Below are positions 11,022 through 22,496 of a DNA stretch of 64,000 nucleotides, piece by piece. The number at the start of each line of letters is the position of its first letter. Within the stretch, counting starts at the first letter, position 1. The position numbers and the translations under genes were made by a program. This stretch comes from Pseudofabraea citricarpa (lineage: Eukaryota > Ascomycota > Leotiomycetes > Helotiales > Dermateaceae), in assembly GCA_029641185.1 (NCBI GenBank), contig JAPWGK010000008.1:930001-994000 (forward strand). Direction: 5' to 3'. The notes under the pieces are model-generated. The model was given only the letters and a program-made list of their open reading frames with translations, was not told where the DNA came from and did not search any database.

Positions 11022-12077
11022 ATGGAAGAAACAGTACCCGACCGAGCGCCGACTCTATTCCCTAAAATCACGGGGAAGATTGGTGAGATTGACCGGCAGA
11101 TTAGACATCTCAAAAAGCTGGACGCAACAGACCCGCGGTGCAAGAGCACCAAATTTCCCATGATTGGAACCGTCAAATTACACGGTTGCCATGCAGATAT
11201 TGTGATCAGAGCCGATAACACTATCACTCTCCAATCCAGAAACCAGCCCGATCTAAATTTGGAACGCGATGTTAGGGAATACGCGAGATTCATGCTCCCT
11301 CTGAATAACGAATGCCTGACTCTGAAGACAAGATATCACGAACGATTCCGAATACTAAACCCCAACGAACAAATCAACGAAGAGTATCCTATCATCATCG
11401 CGGGCGAGTGGATTGGACCTAAAGTCCAGGACAATGTCGCCATCAGCAAATTACCACAGAAGTGTTTCGTGATAATATCTGTATCCATCAACAACGAATG
11501 GCTACCCGATGAACCATATGCCGATATAAACAGCGAAGAAGTTGGGATATATAACGTTACCCGGGCAGGCTTCTTCCACGAGACGTTGGATATAACAATG
11601 CTCCAGGAGACGAGAGACCGGCTGCAGCTTTTAACCGACGCAGTAGAGCAAGAATGCCCTTTCGCCAAAACCTTTGGACTCTCTGGAATTGGCGAGGGCA
11701 TCGTTTGGAAAATCGGGTATCCTTTATCCAAAGATGCCACATTTTGGCTCAAGACGAAAGGACCTCTGCACCGAATTTCGAATACCGAGGACTTACCTCC
11801 TAAAAGGCCAGGTGTGAGCGATCTGGCTGCGGCAAAGACTTTTGCTGAGGCCTGCGTTACGGAGATGAGGCTCGAACAGGGCTGGGCGTACCTGGAAGAA
11901 ATGGGGCTGAAGACTGACAGAACTGGGACGGGAGAGTTTATGAAGTGGATCATGAATGATGTTGAAATTGAGGAGAAAAGCGAGATGGAGAATTTGGGTT
12001 TGGGTGTTAGAATGGTCAGAAACCAGGCTGGGTCCATGGCTAAAGTTTGGTATACCAAAAGAATGTTTGAAGGTTGA
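11022..12077 (+). CDS. RNA-ligase-fold (nucleotidyltransferase superfamily) protein
   Basis: Intronless 351-residue protein with the ordered motifs of ATP-dependent Rnl2-like RNA ligases. Motif I is VKLHG, with the candidate adenylated lysine Lys52. SRNQ (Arg73) follows. Motif III is IAGEWIGPKVQDNVA (Glu129), closely resembling the Rnl2-type GE-x-x-G ... Q-x-V block, with motif IIIa in CFVIISV. Motif IV is GEGIVWK (Glu225, Lys230) and motif V is WLKTKG (Lys244, Lys246). All residues needed for lysine adenylation appear intact. A C-terminal helical extension (about 255-351) could be the substrate-binding domain. No targeting signal is seen. By family knowledge it would seal nicked RNA or join RNA 3'-OH/5'-P ends, but its substrate is unknown. 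It is not the tRNA ligase Trl1, which is much larger and has kinase and phosphodiesterase domains. Confidence 0.82.
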   Translation: MEETVPDRAPTLFPKITGKIGEIDRQIRHLKKLDATDPRCKSTKFPMIGTVKLHGCHADIVIRADNTITLQSRNQPDLNLERDVREYARFMLPLNNECLTLKTRYHERFRILNPNEQINEEYPIIIAGEWIGPKVQDNVAISKLPQKCFVIISVSINNEWLPDEPYADINSEEVGIYNVTRAGFFHETLDITMLQETRDRLQLLTDAVEQECPFAKTFGLSGIGEGIVWKIGYPLSKDATFWLKTKGPLHRISNTEDLPPKRPGVSDLAAAKTFAEACVTEMRLEQGWAYLEEMGLKTDRTGTGEFMKWIMNDVEIEEKSEMENLGLGVRMVRNQAGSMAKVWYTKRMFEG

Positions 12078-13780
12078 TCAGGAATTGGTTATTTCTTTAT
12101 TGTGTACTATGTATATTGTCAGCAGCATTGCTATTTCTGGAGACATTAATTGGACTTGGATTCATTTACTTGGGAGATTGTATATTATGTGGTGTGTAGT
12201 TGTAAATGAACATAAGAAAATTAAAAACTGCTATCAAGAGAGACTTCACAATTGTAATAAATTGAAGTAGCCTTGAAGGATACTGCCGGATTCGTTGAAT
12301 GCAACGTCGCAATCTAATGATACTCTAATGAACAAACCTAAAATCGAATGCAGTTTGAACAACTACCGGTGAAAAGAGTTACGGGACAGCACTGACCTAG
12401 AATGTCAGTAGAGGCTTATGAATGGTCAAGTCTTATCCGAAAAAGAATAAGAACAAGAACAAGAAAGTCTATATCGGCACCCATGCCCTGACTCTAATCA
12501 CCTCGTGATTAAGCCCAGCAATTGATTTTTGGTTGCTTGGTTCATTTCCAGTGCTAAGCATAATTTTTAAAGCAGAAAACTCATTCTCCTACCTAGGTCA
12601 TAAGTTGTAAGCATTTTTCCAGCACAACTTGCCTTAATCACTGGCCACCGCGAACTCTCGGCTATCAGTATAAAATTCATATTAGGAGAGGAGAAAACAG
12701 AACATTCGAACCACACTTCTAGGCTACAAAGGTTCTTGTTATTTACAAACAAAAAGCATACACGGCGTCCGAGAAATTCGTGTTAACTCTCGGCTAAGTA
12801 CAAGTAACCAGTCCCCCGGAAGAAAGTGTAAAGGTAAAGCATGTTCCCATTAATTAATTAGACGGTTAAAAACTTCAATTTACTGTCTTATAACTAGCTT
12901 TACATTAGATAATTTCTCAGAAGAGTGGCTCTTTCTTGCTCTGGGTACGTGGGGGAAGGGACAGTAAGTAGCTCCGCCTAGCTTGCACCGATGAAGCTTA
13001 TTCCGAAGTAGCCGAACACGATCTTTCATGATCTCTTCCCACGCAAGAGAAAAACAAAGATGACGTACATACAAGAATAACAAATCCACTTTAGCTCTGG
13101 CTTTCCTTTTCTTTCCACTACCATATCATACAGTAGAACCACGACCTGCACCAGCACCACCCATCCCCGAGCGAATCACAATGTCTCGCCAACCACGTGC
13201 CAATATTTGTACCCCCACCTATGTACATGTGGAGTACAACCCCGCAAGACCAATGTCCATCTTCAGCCCGAGGATATCCTAGTACGACTTTTATCAATTG
13301 ACCATACAGAAGACGCCTATTACAGACGTGTCTTGAAGCCAGTCGTCATGGAAAAAAGAATCACGCAAAGAACAAAAGGCCTCATGCAGGAACAGGAGAG
13401 GAGTCTCGATGTAAAGAACGAATCGGAAAGCAGAGATGTACCCACGAGTTTTGAGTTTTGGGGAGATGAGAGAGAAATACCCTGATGTTCTCCTGATGTC
13501 GCGTACAATAAGGCAGCTATGGGGAGGTAGATAGCTGCACCATCCATGTATGCATGCATGCAGGAAAGAAAAGGGTATTTGGACATGAGATGAAAGAAAG
13601 TGAGTAGCTGGGATGGAAAGTAGATAAGTATAACTTGAAGTCTCCTTTCTCATTGCCTATCTCTTTTCGTTTTCTTTTTGGACTCTGAGTGTACTCAGTT
13701 ATCTTAAGAGTATATCTATTTTTTCCTCCCAATCCATACCCCCCAAAGAAAAGAAAGGGAATAGAGAGAAGAAAAGGAAA
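12078..13780. other. Intergenic spacer upstream of the PhoD gene
   Basis: No supported gene. Short ORFs here (for example 13207-13485) lack splice context or recognisable motifs. The last 150 bp are purine/pyrimidine-skewed and look like a promoter or leader for the phosphatase gene. Confidence 0.6.
13194..13199. promoter_or_regulatory. CACGTG E-box upstream of the PhoD gene
   Basis: A CACGTG palindrome lies 582 bp upstream of the phosphatase start. Pho4/NUC-1-type phosphate regulators bind this core in fungi. A single copy at this distance is weak evidence. Confidence 0.25.
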
Positions 13781-15929
13781 ATGCTGCTCCCTCTTTCTCT
13801 CTTTCTCCTTTTTGCGACAGCCACACCTTCCCTGGCATCCTTCACCCAAAACCTAAACTACCAATCTCCCTCCTCTCACCACGCCTCCCTCGGTCTCTCA
13901 ATCCGCAAAATCGCCGCACGCCACACAACTCCTTCGCCATGGTCAGCATCACAACTGAACTTCACCCACGGCGTTGCGAGCGGAGATCCTTACGACACGT
14001 CGGTCATTCTATGGACACGTGCAGCGCCGACGACGGATAATGATAGAAGTAATGTGACGGTCGAGGGCTATGTGCCGCTCTACTCGCACGAGACGGAGCG
14101 CTACATCAGCGTGAGCACAGCGCCCATCTGTGTAGATTGGAAGGTTGCAGAGACCGAAGGGCTGGAGGATGTGGTGCAGAAGGGGACCGTATTCACGAGT
14201 TCGGATGTTGATTTTACCGTCAAGGTTGAGGCGAACGGTTTAAAGCCCTATACTCGGTATTGTGAGTTTCATTCTTTATCTTATTTGTTTTCCCTTTGTC
14301 GTTGTTATTCCTGTTCAATTGGTCTGTGAGGAAAGTCAAGGGTCTAATTGCGTCAAGATTACCAATTCAGTATTTGTAACTCGAACAACACCAGCCCACT
14401 CGGTCGAACGAAGACGACTCCCAGCAAGGGAGACAAACTGAACGACTCGGTCAAGCTAGCAGTTTATTCCTGCAGCAATTTTCGTAAGCCCATCTCCTAA
14501 ACCCCAAAGAACAACCAAAAGAAAAAGAAAAAGAAGAAGAGGAAGAAAAGACTAACTCTATCCATCAAAGCCTTCGGATTTTTCAACGCCTACGGAAATC
14601 CAGCACGCAAAGACTCCGTAGACTATGTCATCCACCTTGGAGACTACATCTACGAGTACGGCAACGGCGAGTACGGCTGGGGAAACAGCATCGACCGGAT
14701 CCCACAGCCAGACCGTGAGATCTTCACACTCTACGACTACCGGAAGCGATTAGCGACGTACCGAACCGACCTGGACTTGCTGCTGAGCCACCAGCAGTTT
14801 CCATGGATTCCCGTGTGGGATGACCACGGTAAGAAACCAGCTTCACCGCAGGAAGTCTTGACGAGTGGAGGGCTGATCAGAATTTGAAAATCTAGAGGTT
14901 GCTGATAACACATACCGCGATGGCTCATCCGAGCTGAACAACACCGAAGCCTCCTTCATCAAGGACGGCGGCGTGTCGGTGGACCAGCGCAAGATGAACG
15001 CCGTGCGGGCATACTTCGAGTGGATGCCGATCCGGCAAGTCGAGATGGACGACAACCTGCGGATCTGGCGGTCATTTTCGATCGGGTCGTTGCTAGATCT
15101 GATCATGCTCGACACGCGGCAGTACGACCGGTCCATCACAGACCTGTACTGGAACACGGATTACATCAAGGCCATCTCGAACGACGCGAGCCGGTCGTTG
15201 ATGGGGCCGCGGCAGGAGAGTTGGTTCTACAAGCAGCTGACGGCCAGCTCGGAGCGAGGAGCTGCCTGGCGGGTCATCGGCAACCAGGTCATCTTCTCTA
15301 GAATCAACCAGAGCTATGCGTATGGCGACGAGCATCCGCTGAATTACGACGCCTGGGATGGCCACCAGGCTAATCGGAACCGCACCCTGGCCCATCTCTA
15401 CGATAACAAGATCAACAATACCATCTTCCTCGCCGGCGACTCGCATGCCTCGTGGGTGTCGGATCTCGTGTGGCTCGATACTCATCCGTATGATGCCGTG
15501 ACGGGCGACGGCTCTATCGGTGTCGAGTTTGCGGGTTCGGCTGTGTCGAGTCCTTGTCCTTACGGCCAGAACATCTCCCTCGCGACGGCGAATAATTACT
15601 CGAGTCTGATCGTTGGAGCAAATTCTGAGCTGCAGTGGCAGGATCTTTATTACCGCGGTTATTATGAGATGACGGTTGGCTATGAAGCCGTGCAAGCGAG
15701 GTACTTTGGCATCCCGAGTCTGACGACGAGAAACAGCTATGAGATTTCTCTGGCCAACTTCACCGTTATCAGTGGAGAGAATAAATTGATGAGGACGAAT
15801 GGGTCGGTTGCTGGCGGGTTGGTGGAGAGTGGCAGTTTGCAGCGTGGATTGGTACTTACCACCAATGCTACTAACGATACATCGACTGGCCAGTACTTTG
15901 TGAGCAACTTCACACCTGACACCGCATAA
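13781..15929 (+). CDS. Secreted PhoD-type alkaline phosphatase/phosphodiesterase
   Basis: Predicted extracellular phosphatase of 632 residues. Exons are 13781-14261, 14358-14483, 14571-14828 and 14896-15929. The N-terminus is a classic signal peptide (MLLPLSLFLLFATATPSLAS). A PhoD N-terminal beta domain follows (FTHGVASGDPYDTSVILWTR), then the metallophosphatase core: SCSN, HLGDYIYEYG, WDDHE, a Tyr/Asp-rich LDTRQYDR, GNQVIF and the C-terminal LAGDSHASW, which together supply the metal ligands. Several N-x-S/T sequons fit a secreted glycoprotein. Family members release phosphate from phosphomono- and diesters using Fe/Ca. The phase is preserved at all three introns. Confidence 0.93.
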
Positions 15930-16444
15930 GGTGGCCAGCGAGGGCTTAATACATAATAATAAATTGCTACATAATATATACATATTCTATACATTTTCTA
16001 TACGTATTCTGTACATAATGATACACAACCCCTCAGGCTACCATTGCTCTCGATGAGGGTTTTGCATTTAGCAGATCTTTTGAAGCTGCTTGACGCTCAT
16101 TCCCGATGATTGTTTCCATGGACTACTTGTGGGACGGCCCTTGTACGAGTAACGCTGCTTGGTCATGGACCTGTCACACAAAGCTCCGGTTTGTTTGATT
16201 CCAACTTCAGCTGAAGCCGGCCATTTCCAGGCCTGCTTGATTTGTCGCGGTTGAAATCAAGCTCCGTGAAAGTCAAGATTTCAAATTTCTCGACTAACTG
16301 AATCTCGTATCGGTGTTGGCATGGCCGATTTCTCCTTTCCTGTTGCAAAAAAGTGAAACGGACAAGTCTGCCCATTTTCAGGATTTAATTTACAGATGGT
16401 GTAAAATCTGTTTTGTTTTACGATAACAGAGGACGACTTACCTC
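15930..16444. other. Intergenic, convergent 3' region
   Basis: Lies between two convergent genes. It opens with an A/T-rich stretch of TACATA repeats (about 15950-16020) that may serve polyadenylation. No gene is seen. Confidence 0.6.
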
Positions 16445-19273
16445 TCATCGAGGAGGATGTGGCGCGGGAGCATCCTGCAACTGCGACCACTCTACAGCAT
16501 TTTTTTTGTGTTTGAAGGCCTTGAGGTGGTTGCTCAAGGTCTGAATCGCCTCCGGTATGTCTCTGTAATCTGAAACTGGGTCCTTGAATGCAGGACACGC
16601 ACGGCAATAGATCGTTACATGGCCTTCAGACATTCGGGATCCAAATCTATCCATGGGATATGCCTTACGGAGCTCAGAGAGTTGGTATTGAAGTGGCGGA
16701 CATGGTAATTTGAGACGTGACGGTTGTTGAGGTTGGAGTCTTGGTTTCTTAATAACCAATTCTTCGTCGTTGTCGCCATGACTGCGTTTCATTGTCCGCT
16801 CTTCATTTCTTGATTGAGAAGAATGTCCTGTACTGGGCAGTTTAACTGATTGTTCAGTAGCTCCAAGTTTGCACGTGAGGCTTTTCTGATTCTCTTTATA
16901 TTGGTATTTATGGTTCTCGGTGCAGAAGTGCTCCTCCAAGCGTTTCTTCATCGCTACGAGGTCCCGTGGCTCAGCAGAAACATGACTCTCGAATTCTGGA
17001 CAATCCGAGCATTTGACTCGATGAGTTGAAGAAGTCAATTCAATTGTGAATTGAGGATGCCGTTTGCGTAGCGCATCGAGAAAAGACTCGATCTTAGATA
17101 TCTGCTCGGAAGTGAAGGCTTCGACCCTAGGATCAGCTAACGTAGAAAAGTATGTGGATATGCTGGGATCTTGGCGTTTAATGATTGCTGGGTGACGCTG
17201 GCCAGAATGAAGTTCTGAAATTTTTGAACTGATATGCTGCTCTTTATTCGAATACAAATCTGGCGGAGATGATGGCGGAGATGTTAAGCTAGCAGAATTT
17301 GGGCTGGATCCTGAGGTTGAGGATGAAAAACTTGTCAAGCGTTTTGGTGTTGTGTTGGCATCAAGATTGCTAGTCCCAGCAATCAACCCTCTCTCTTGTG
17401 CTGCCTTTCTCTCTTTTGCCTGCCGCACAGCTTCTCGCTGATGTGCTTCGACCCTTGCTCTTTGCTTTTCTTGTGCTTGACGCACATCTACGCGTTTCAA
17501 ATGGCCATTGGATTCTATATGCGAGTGAAACGCCATAACATCTCTTCTATAATCAACTGAATCCATATAGACGCAAAAACCACGGTCTTGGCAGTCCGCG
17601 CAAGATACTCGAGGTTCTCCAAGATCCCACTTCACTTCAAAAAGCGAGCTCCGATATCTGACTTGAAGTGTTGTGAGACATTGCGAGACGGCATCTTTGT
17701 CTTTGGCCCGCTGCTCTGCTTCTACTTCCTCCTCTTTCCTTTTGATCCTTCGTTGCAATCGAGCCTCGTGCTCAAAAGATGCCATATGGCTCTTGAAGGC
17801 TTCCTTATCCTTCTCAAACTGCAATTTGTCCTTGTCGGTATGGTTGTGTCTGAGGAGCAGACAATACACCCGTCCTGGACAATCTCGACATGCGAAGGCC
17901 GCTGTGGTGTCTCTCATTTTAGCCTTGACTGCTGCCGGAGGATATTTTGACTCCAGAAGTTCCACACGTTTCTTCATCCGCATTTCATCGCGTTCGTTTA
18001 AATTCTGTATTCGCCTCTCCTCTGCTCTTTCAGCTTCGGCCCTCTGGCGTGCCTCCTCCAATTCCTGTAACCGTTTTTCTTCTGCAAGCCTTTCTTCATG
18101 TTGCCTCTCGATACGGGCAAGCTCAACGGCCTCTTGTTGTTTTATCCTTTTTTTCTCCGCCCGTTCCGCTTTTTTCACGGCGGCCTCTTCGCTTTTGATT
18201 TTTTGTAGGACCAAGTTCTCTTCCATAACTCTCTGTTGCTCGGCGTACTCGGCAGCTTCCTGCTGGGCTCTCTGCTGAGCTCTCAACTTATATTCTGCCT
18301 CTTGTCTTTCCTGGATTGCGCGTGACTCTTCTACTCTCCGCGCTTCTTCTGCTAGCTGTCTTTCCTTGGAGATCCTCCGTCCTTCAACTGCCATCTCTTC
18401 GATGCCTGTCCATCTTTGGTCCACGCTTATTGTATGATGCGTGGTTTTAAGGTGTGTACCAAGCAATCTCATGCATTGCAAAGCCGTAGAACTTTGTATC
18501 TGAATCTCGAAATCTGGGCAGTCCCTGCAAGTGATATGTGAATCACCAGAATGTTTCAAAATGCCAAAATCTGCGCGCGGGTATATTGTTTGGAGGAGTC
18601 GAATGTTTTTCTTCAGCATGTCAAGCCCTCCCATTTTAACTTCGCTGGATGCATGTTCGATACTGGTCCATAGCGGGATCACTGGCAGTTTGGTGGTCGT
18701 GTGCAAACATTGTCCAATCGTGACTGTCTCTTCTAGTGGCGTTGAGTATAACCAAAATTTGAGATTGTCTTTGGTATTTGATATTTTTCGATATGCTTTC
18801 TTTATTCTTGAGATGGGATGGGCCTGCTTGAATTGTTAGCCAACTCTAGAGTAGTGGGGTACAAGATTACGCACTGCATTGACTCTGAAGCAGGTGTATT
18901 TCTCCGGGTCGCAGCTTGTTGCCTGCAAAATGTCGACACAAATGGGAATAATGGCAACATAGATACCATGGTCATATATACTTGATATTCGTTCAACCGC
19001 TCTCTGCTGTATGATCCGGCCATGGTAGTCAATATCTACATGTATGGAGTTTTTGCGCGGGCCTGGAGGTTCCATGGGATGATCATCAAAACTATTTGCT
19101 GGTTTTGGCAGAGGTGACCAGCCAAAGCCAACAGATGGCCTCGAGAGACTTTTGCTCAGACGCTGTGATTCCACATCATAAATATTCGAACCGTCTACCG
19201 GCTTCCGTGATGGCGACCAGCCAAAGGACGATCGCATTGTCTGTGGATCATTGAAAGTTGTGGAGTTGGACAT
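16445..19273 (-). CDS. Multi-zinc-module coiled-coil protein A (five C-x2-C...H-x5-H modules)
   Basis: Proposed exons are 18875-19273 and 16445-18823 (intron 18824-18874, phase 0), giving 925 residues. I know of no named family for the full architecture. Five modules share C-x2-C, a 21-30 residue spacer and H-x5-H: Cys232/235-His257/263, Cys445/448-His479/485, Cys541/544-His568/574, Cys738/741-His765/771 and Cys873/876-His899/905. Most read CRDCP or CSDCP, preceded by a helix ending in a YP or HP pair. A Glu/Arg/Gln-rich coiled coil (about 287-420) separates modules 1 and 2, and Ser-rich and basic linkers separate the rest. H-x5-H is typical of U1/matrin-type RNA-binding fingers, but the loop here is longer. 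The N-terminal 130 residues contain two copies of FGWSP. The gene sits next to a same-strand paralogue (19672-21903). The reading frame is open upstream of the chosen ATG, so the start is tentative. Confidence 0.8.
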
Positions 19274-19671
19274 ATTGAAAAACCATGCAGCAGCCAATAT
19301 AAATATAACATAGGGACTGAATTGAGGTGTAACGGGAATGAATGGATTGGCATACAGGTGGTACAATGAGAATCCGATCGAGCGCGTCGAGTACGTACCG
19401 CAGGGGAGACGCGACTGCAGGTTAGCGTGTTTGTACCCCCTGCTTGCGCAAGGTCCACCTTCCAAGTACCAGCCATTCGGTTTTACAACTCATTGAATTC
19501 ATGTCGACAATGTAACCTTGAAGATTTAAAGTGGATTTCTTTTGCTCCTATTACTGTTACTATTAATACCTATAGTACATATACAAGGCAGAGAGATTAT
19601 TCTCAAATAATCCATCATCTATATACTCTAATCTAACAAATTGTGTACACGGAGCTCTTTATCTTCCGTCG
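19274..19671. other. Spacer between the two zinc-module paralogues
   Basis: Serves as upstream region of gene A and 3' region of gene B. No independent gene is seen. Confidence 0.6.
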
Positions 19672-21903
19672 TTACGAACTAGTATTCCAATGATATTCCA
19701 GGCGATGTTCTTTAGATTTAAGATGCTCAGCAAAAGCTTCCACCCCCGGTCCCGTTGAGCCTAGGTGCCGGTGTAGCATGAAGACAGGTCGGAGAGGGCA
19801 TTGCAAACATTCCACAATAGCACCATCCGAGCTAATTGCTTGCCGGATATCAAAATCGTCAGCGGGAAATGTGTCGAGCAAAAAACATGCAAGTGATTGC
19901 ATCCAGTGCTCGGGCAACTCCCTTTCGATGTGTCCCTCAGTCGCTAACCGCTCCTCGACTTTTGCTCGGTGGCCGTGCCATCGACAGTGCTCCAGAGTTC
20001 GGTGGTGTCTTTCATAATAATCAACTGTGCTATCAATGGTAAAGTCAGGGCAGTCATTGCAGAATGCGAAGTACCGGCCAAACTCCCGCTTCTGCAAAAA
20101 AATGTCGTGAGGGAATTCCCCGTACTCAGGGCTGAGAAGAAGGTCCTGGAGAGAAATGACATCAGTCGTGAAGTTGTCCCAAGAGATTTTCTTGTACTGC
20201 TTTAGTTGAATAGGGACATGTGCAACAATTGTGCCAGATGAAGTATCGCGATACACAGGAAGCTTATTATAAACGTAAGAGCTTGGTGGAATTGTAGGTT
20301 GCTCTTCGATAGGAAAGGGCTTATTGGCTCGGTAGCGCCGCCATTCCTGGCGTTTCTCGTTGTGGTGTCGAGTATGATCCGCTGTCTTTACATGGCTATA
20401 CATGGCCTGAAGTGCATCGGACAAATCCTCGGACTTTTGAATGCCAAGTTGAAAGGCAGGGCACGATCGGCAATAGATGACTACCAGATCCTTTAGTATA
20501 ACCGGGACAAAAGTATAAGGCGGAAACCGTTCACAGACGTCGTTGGCCGTCTTCTGAAGCGGCACACACGATGCCATCATATCCAATAATTCTTGTGAAG
20601 GTTGAGGCATTTTACTTTCTGTTGGAAGTTGCGTAGTCGATGGTGTCGATGTCGATATTTCCCGTGAAAATTTAAGTTGTGCGATCCTCGACTTTTCCTT
20701 CATAGAGACAATTTCTTGTTCCATTATGTCTGTAAATTCTACCATTATTGCGCGTTCTGACATAGTGATCCCCTGTGTAGACTGAATCTCTTGCACCCTC
20801 ATGGCCAATTGCTTATCCAGTTTGCACCGGAGTTCTGCTGACAAGAAGTCCGTCACTTTGTACTGTGGCTTATAATTTGACAAGCATTCTTGAGACCTGT
20901 ATTGCGGCTGGAGTATCTGCGTTTGCAAAGGCAATTGTCCGTTAGTGACCTCTTTGAGCTCGCATTCCTGTTCGCCATTTGGTTCTTGAAGTGTCGCACA
21001 ACCAGGCACCAATATCGCCGTTTCGTGTGTCATGTCAAGCTTCAATCTCTTTGTCGAACCTCTGTCTTCACCCTCACAATTCTCCCGTTTCTTCGAACTA
21101 GCATCGATCAACTGAGGCCCGCATGACTTCTGCTCCTGGCCCTTCAATCTCTCGGCCTGTATTCTCCTCCCCTCAACGGCCATCTCCTCAACCTGTGCCC
21201 ACCTCTGCTGAAATCTTATGCGGTGGTCCGTAGATTTAAAATGTGTGCCCAATAACTGTACGCATTTCATGGCCGGATACTGATGGATTTGGATGTCGAA
21301 ACCTGGGCAGTCGTGGCAGGTGATTTGGTTCGAGGATACTGAGGTTGAGGCATGAGGGTAGATAGTATGCAAGAGCGAGAGGCTTTTGTGTAATACGTCG
21401 AGTTTTGAGAGTGGTTCTGCTGCTGGATTCTGTTCCTCGGCAGCGTTTGTAGGCGGTGCACATATTTTCACACTCGCCTTTGCCGTCGCCTTTTGTGAAT
21501 GTGAACACACACGAGGCCCTTTCTTCGAATTGAACTTCAACACAGGTTCCGAGTCCTCTTCCGCAAGCTTTGATTTCTTAATCGTCTCGACCTAGAAAGA
21601 AGCAGATTGCAATTAGTCCAATGCCCTCCTTCAGCCACATATGGCAAGCATTTGGAGTACACACAAAACATTCAATCTTCTTCCGATGCGATAAAATCTT
21701 CTCAATGGCTTCCGAGCAATCAGGTATCTTCTTCGTGTTATACTTCGTAACCGGTTTCGCGATTAGGGATTTCGACAGTGAGAGCGTCGCGGCCTGGAAG
21801 AACGAGATTCCGGTTAGCTGTTTTTTCTCCCTCTTTAGATGGATTGGAGGTGAAGAGGTTCGTTTACAAATTCATCTCTCCTCTGTTGGGATATGGTAAC
21901 CAT
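19672..21903 (-). CDS. Multi-zinc-module protein B (four C-x2-C...H-x5-H modules)
   Basis: Proposed exons are 21868-21903, 21665-21817 and 19672-21591, all in phase, giving 702 residues. The first two exons are inferred from splice signals only; the large third exon is clear. Four modules are visible: Cys155/158-His180/186, Cys427/430-His453/459, Cys564/567-His582/588 and Cys648/651-His676/682. Spacers between the Cys pair and first His are 21, 22, 14 and 24 residues; H-x5-H is constant. Module 1 and its flank align closely with module 1 of gene A (ITCxDCPxFxIQI ... LLGTHxKxTxH, then EEMAVEGRRI), and module 2 matches module 5 of A (IYCRxCPAF). So the pair arose by tandem duplication and then diverged; the coiled coil of A is missing here. 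The function is unknown; nucleic-acid or protein binding is an inference from the finger type. Confidence 0.78.
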
Positions 21904-22496
21904 GTTGAGAATATGTGGTTCTGTTCTGTTCACTCCGAACTGGGAAAGGAATGTAAATCTGAATGTTCAGAGAAGAGTGACGCGTGAAAGTAAAATGGAA
22001 AGTCTGGGAGACGCGTCTCGCGTACAGTATTTCGGTTCCTTGCCCCCTGCTGGTTGATCTGCACGCACTTAGTGAAGAGCGGGCGATCGATACCCGAGAT
22101 CGAATACATGCATCTTGGGAATTGGTAAAGAGGCATTGAGATAATCTGCGTTGTCGTTTCGTCACGACTATTAGGATTTTTTGACCTCGGAATTTGCCTT
22201 CTTTTCCTCTTCACGGTCACATGTATGAAAGCTCCCCAATTACTGAATTTATGATTGGTGGTTGTATTGTGGATATTTTAATTTTTCTTGCAAAGTAAAG
22301 TCGCAGCAGATACCTACCTAGATATTTAGCCCGCCTGCCTTATGGTCATTTCACATCAGTATACTTGCAACACAAAAGGGCGATATCACGTGAGATATTT
22401 CATCATTCACTCATAGGTTTTCTATCCTCGACTTATTTCACAACCAAATCCTCACAGACTTCTCATCGTTATCTTCGTTGAACCCCCAAAGTATAC
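21904..22496. other. Intergenic
   Basis: Upstream region of zinc-module gene B and 3' flank of the acetyltransferase. No gene is supported. Confidence 0.55.

Noticed and set aside
11336..12058. 240-residue open frame on the minus strand
   Set aside because: Antisense to the RNA-ligase-fold gene, which has clear motifs in its own frame.
15093..15983. 296-residue open frame on the minus strand
   Set aside because: Antisense shadow of the GC-rich last exon of the PhoD gene; Arg/His/Ile-rich composition and no motif.
17673..18278. 201-residue Ser/Phe/Cys-rich frame on the plus strand
   Set aside because: Shadow of the Glu/Arg/Lys coiled coil of zinc-module gene A, whose complement reads as Ser/Leu/Phe.
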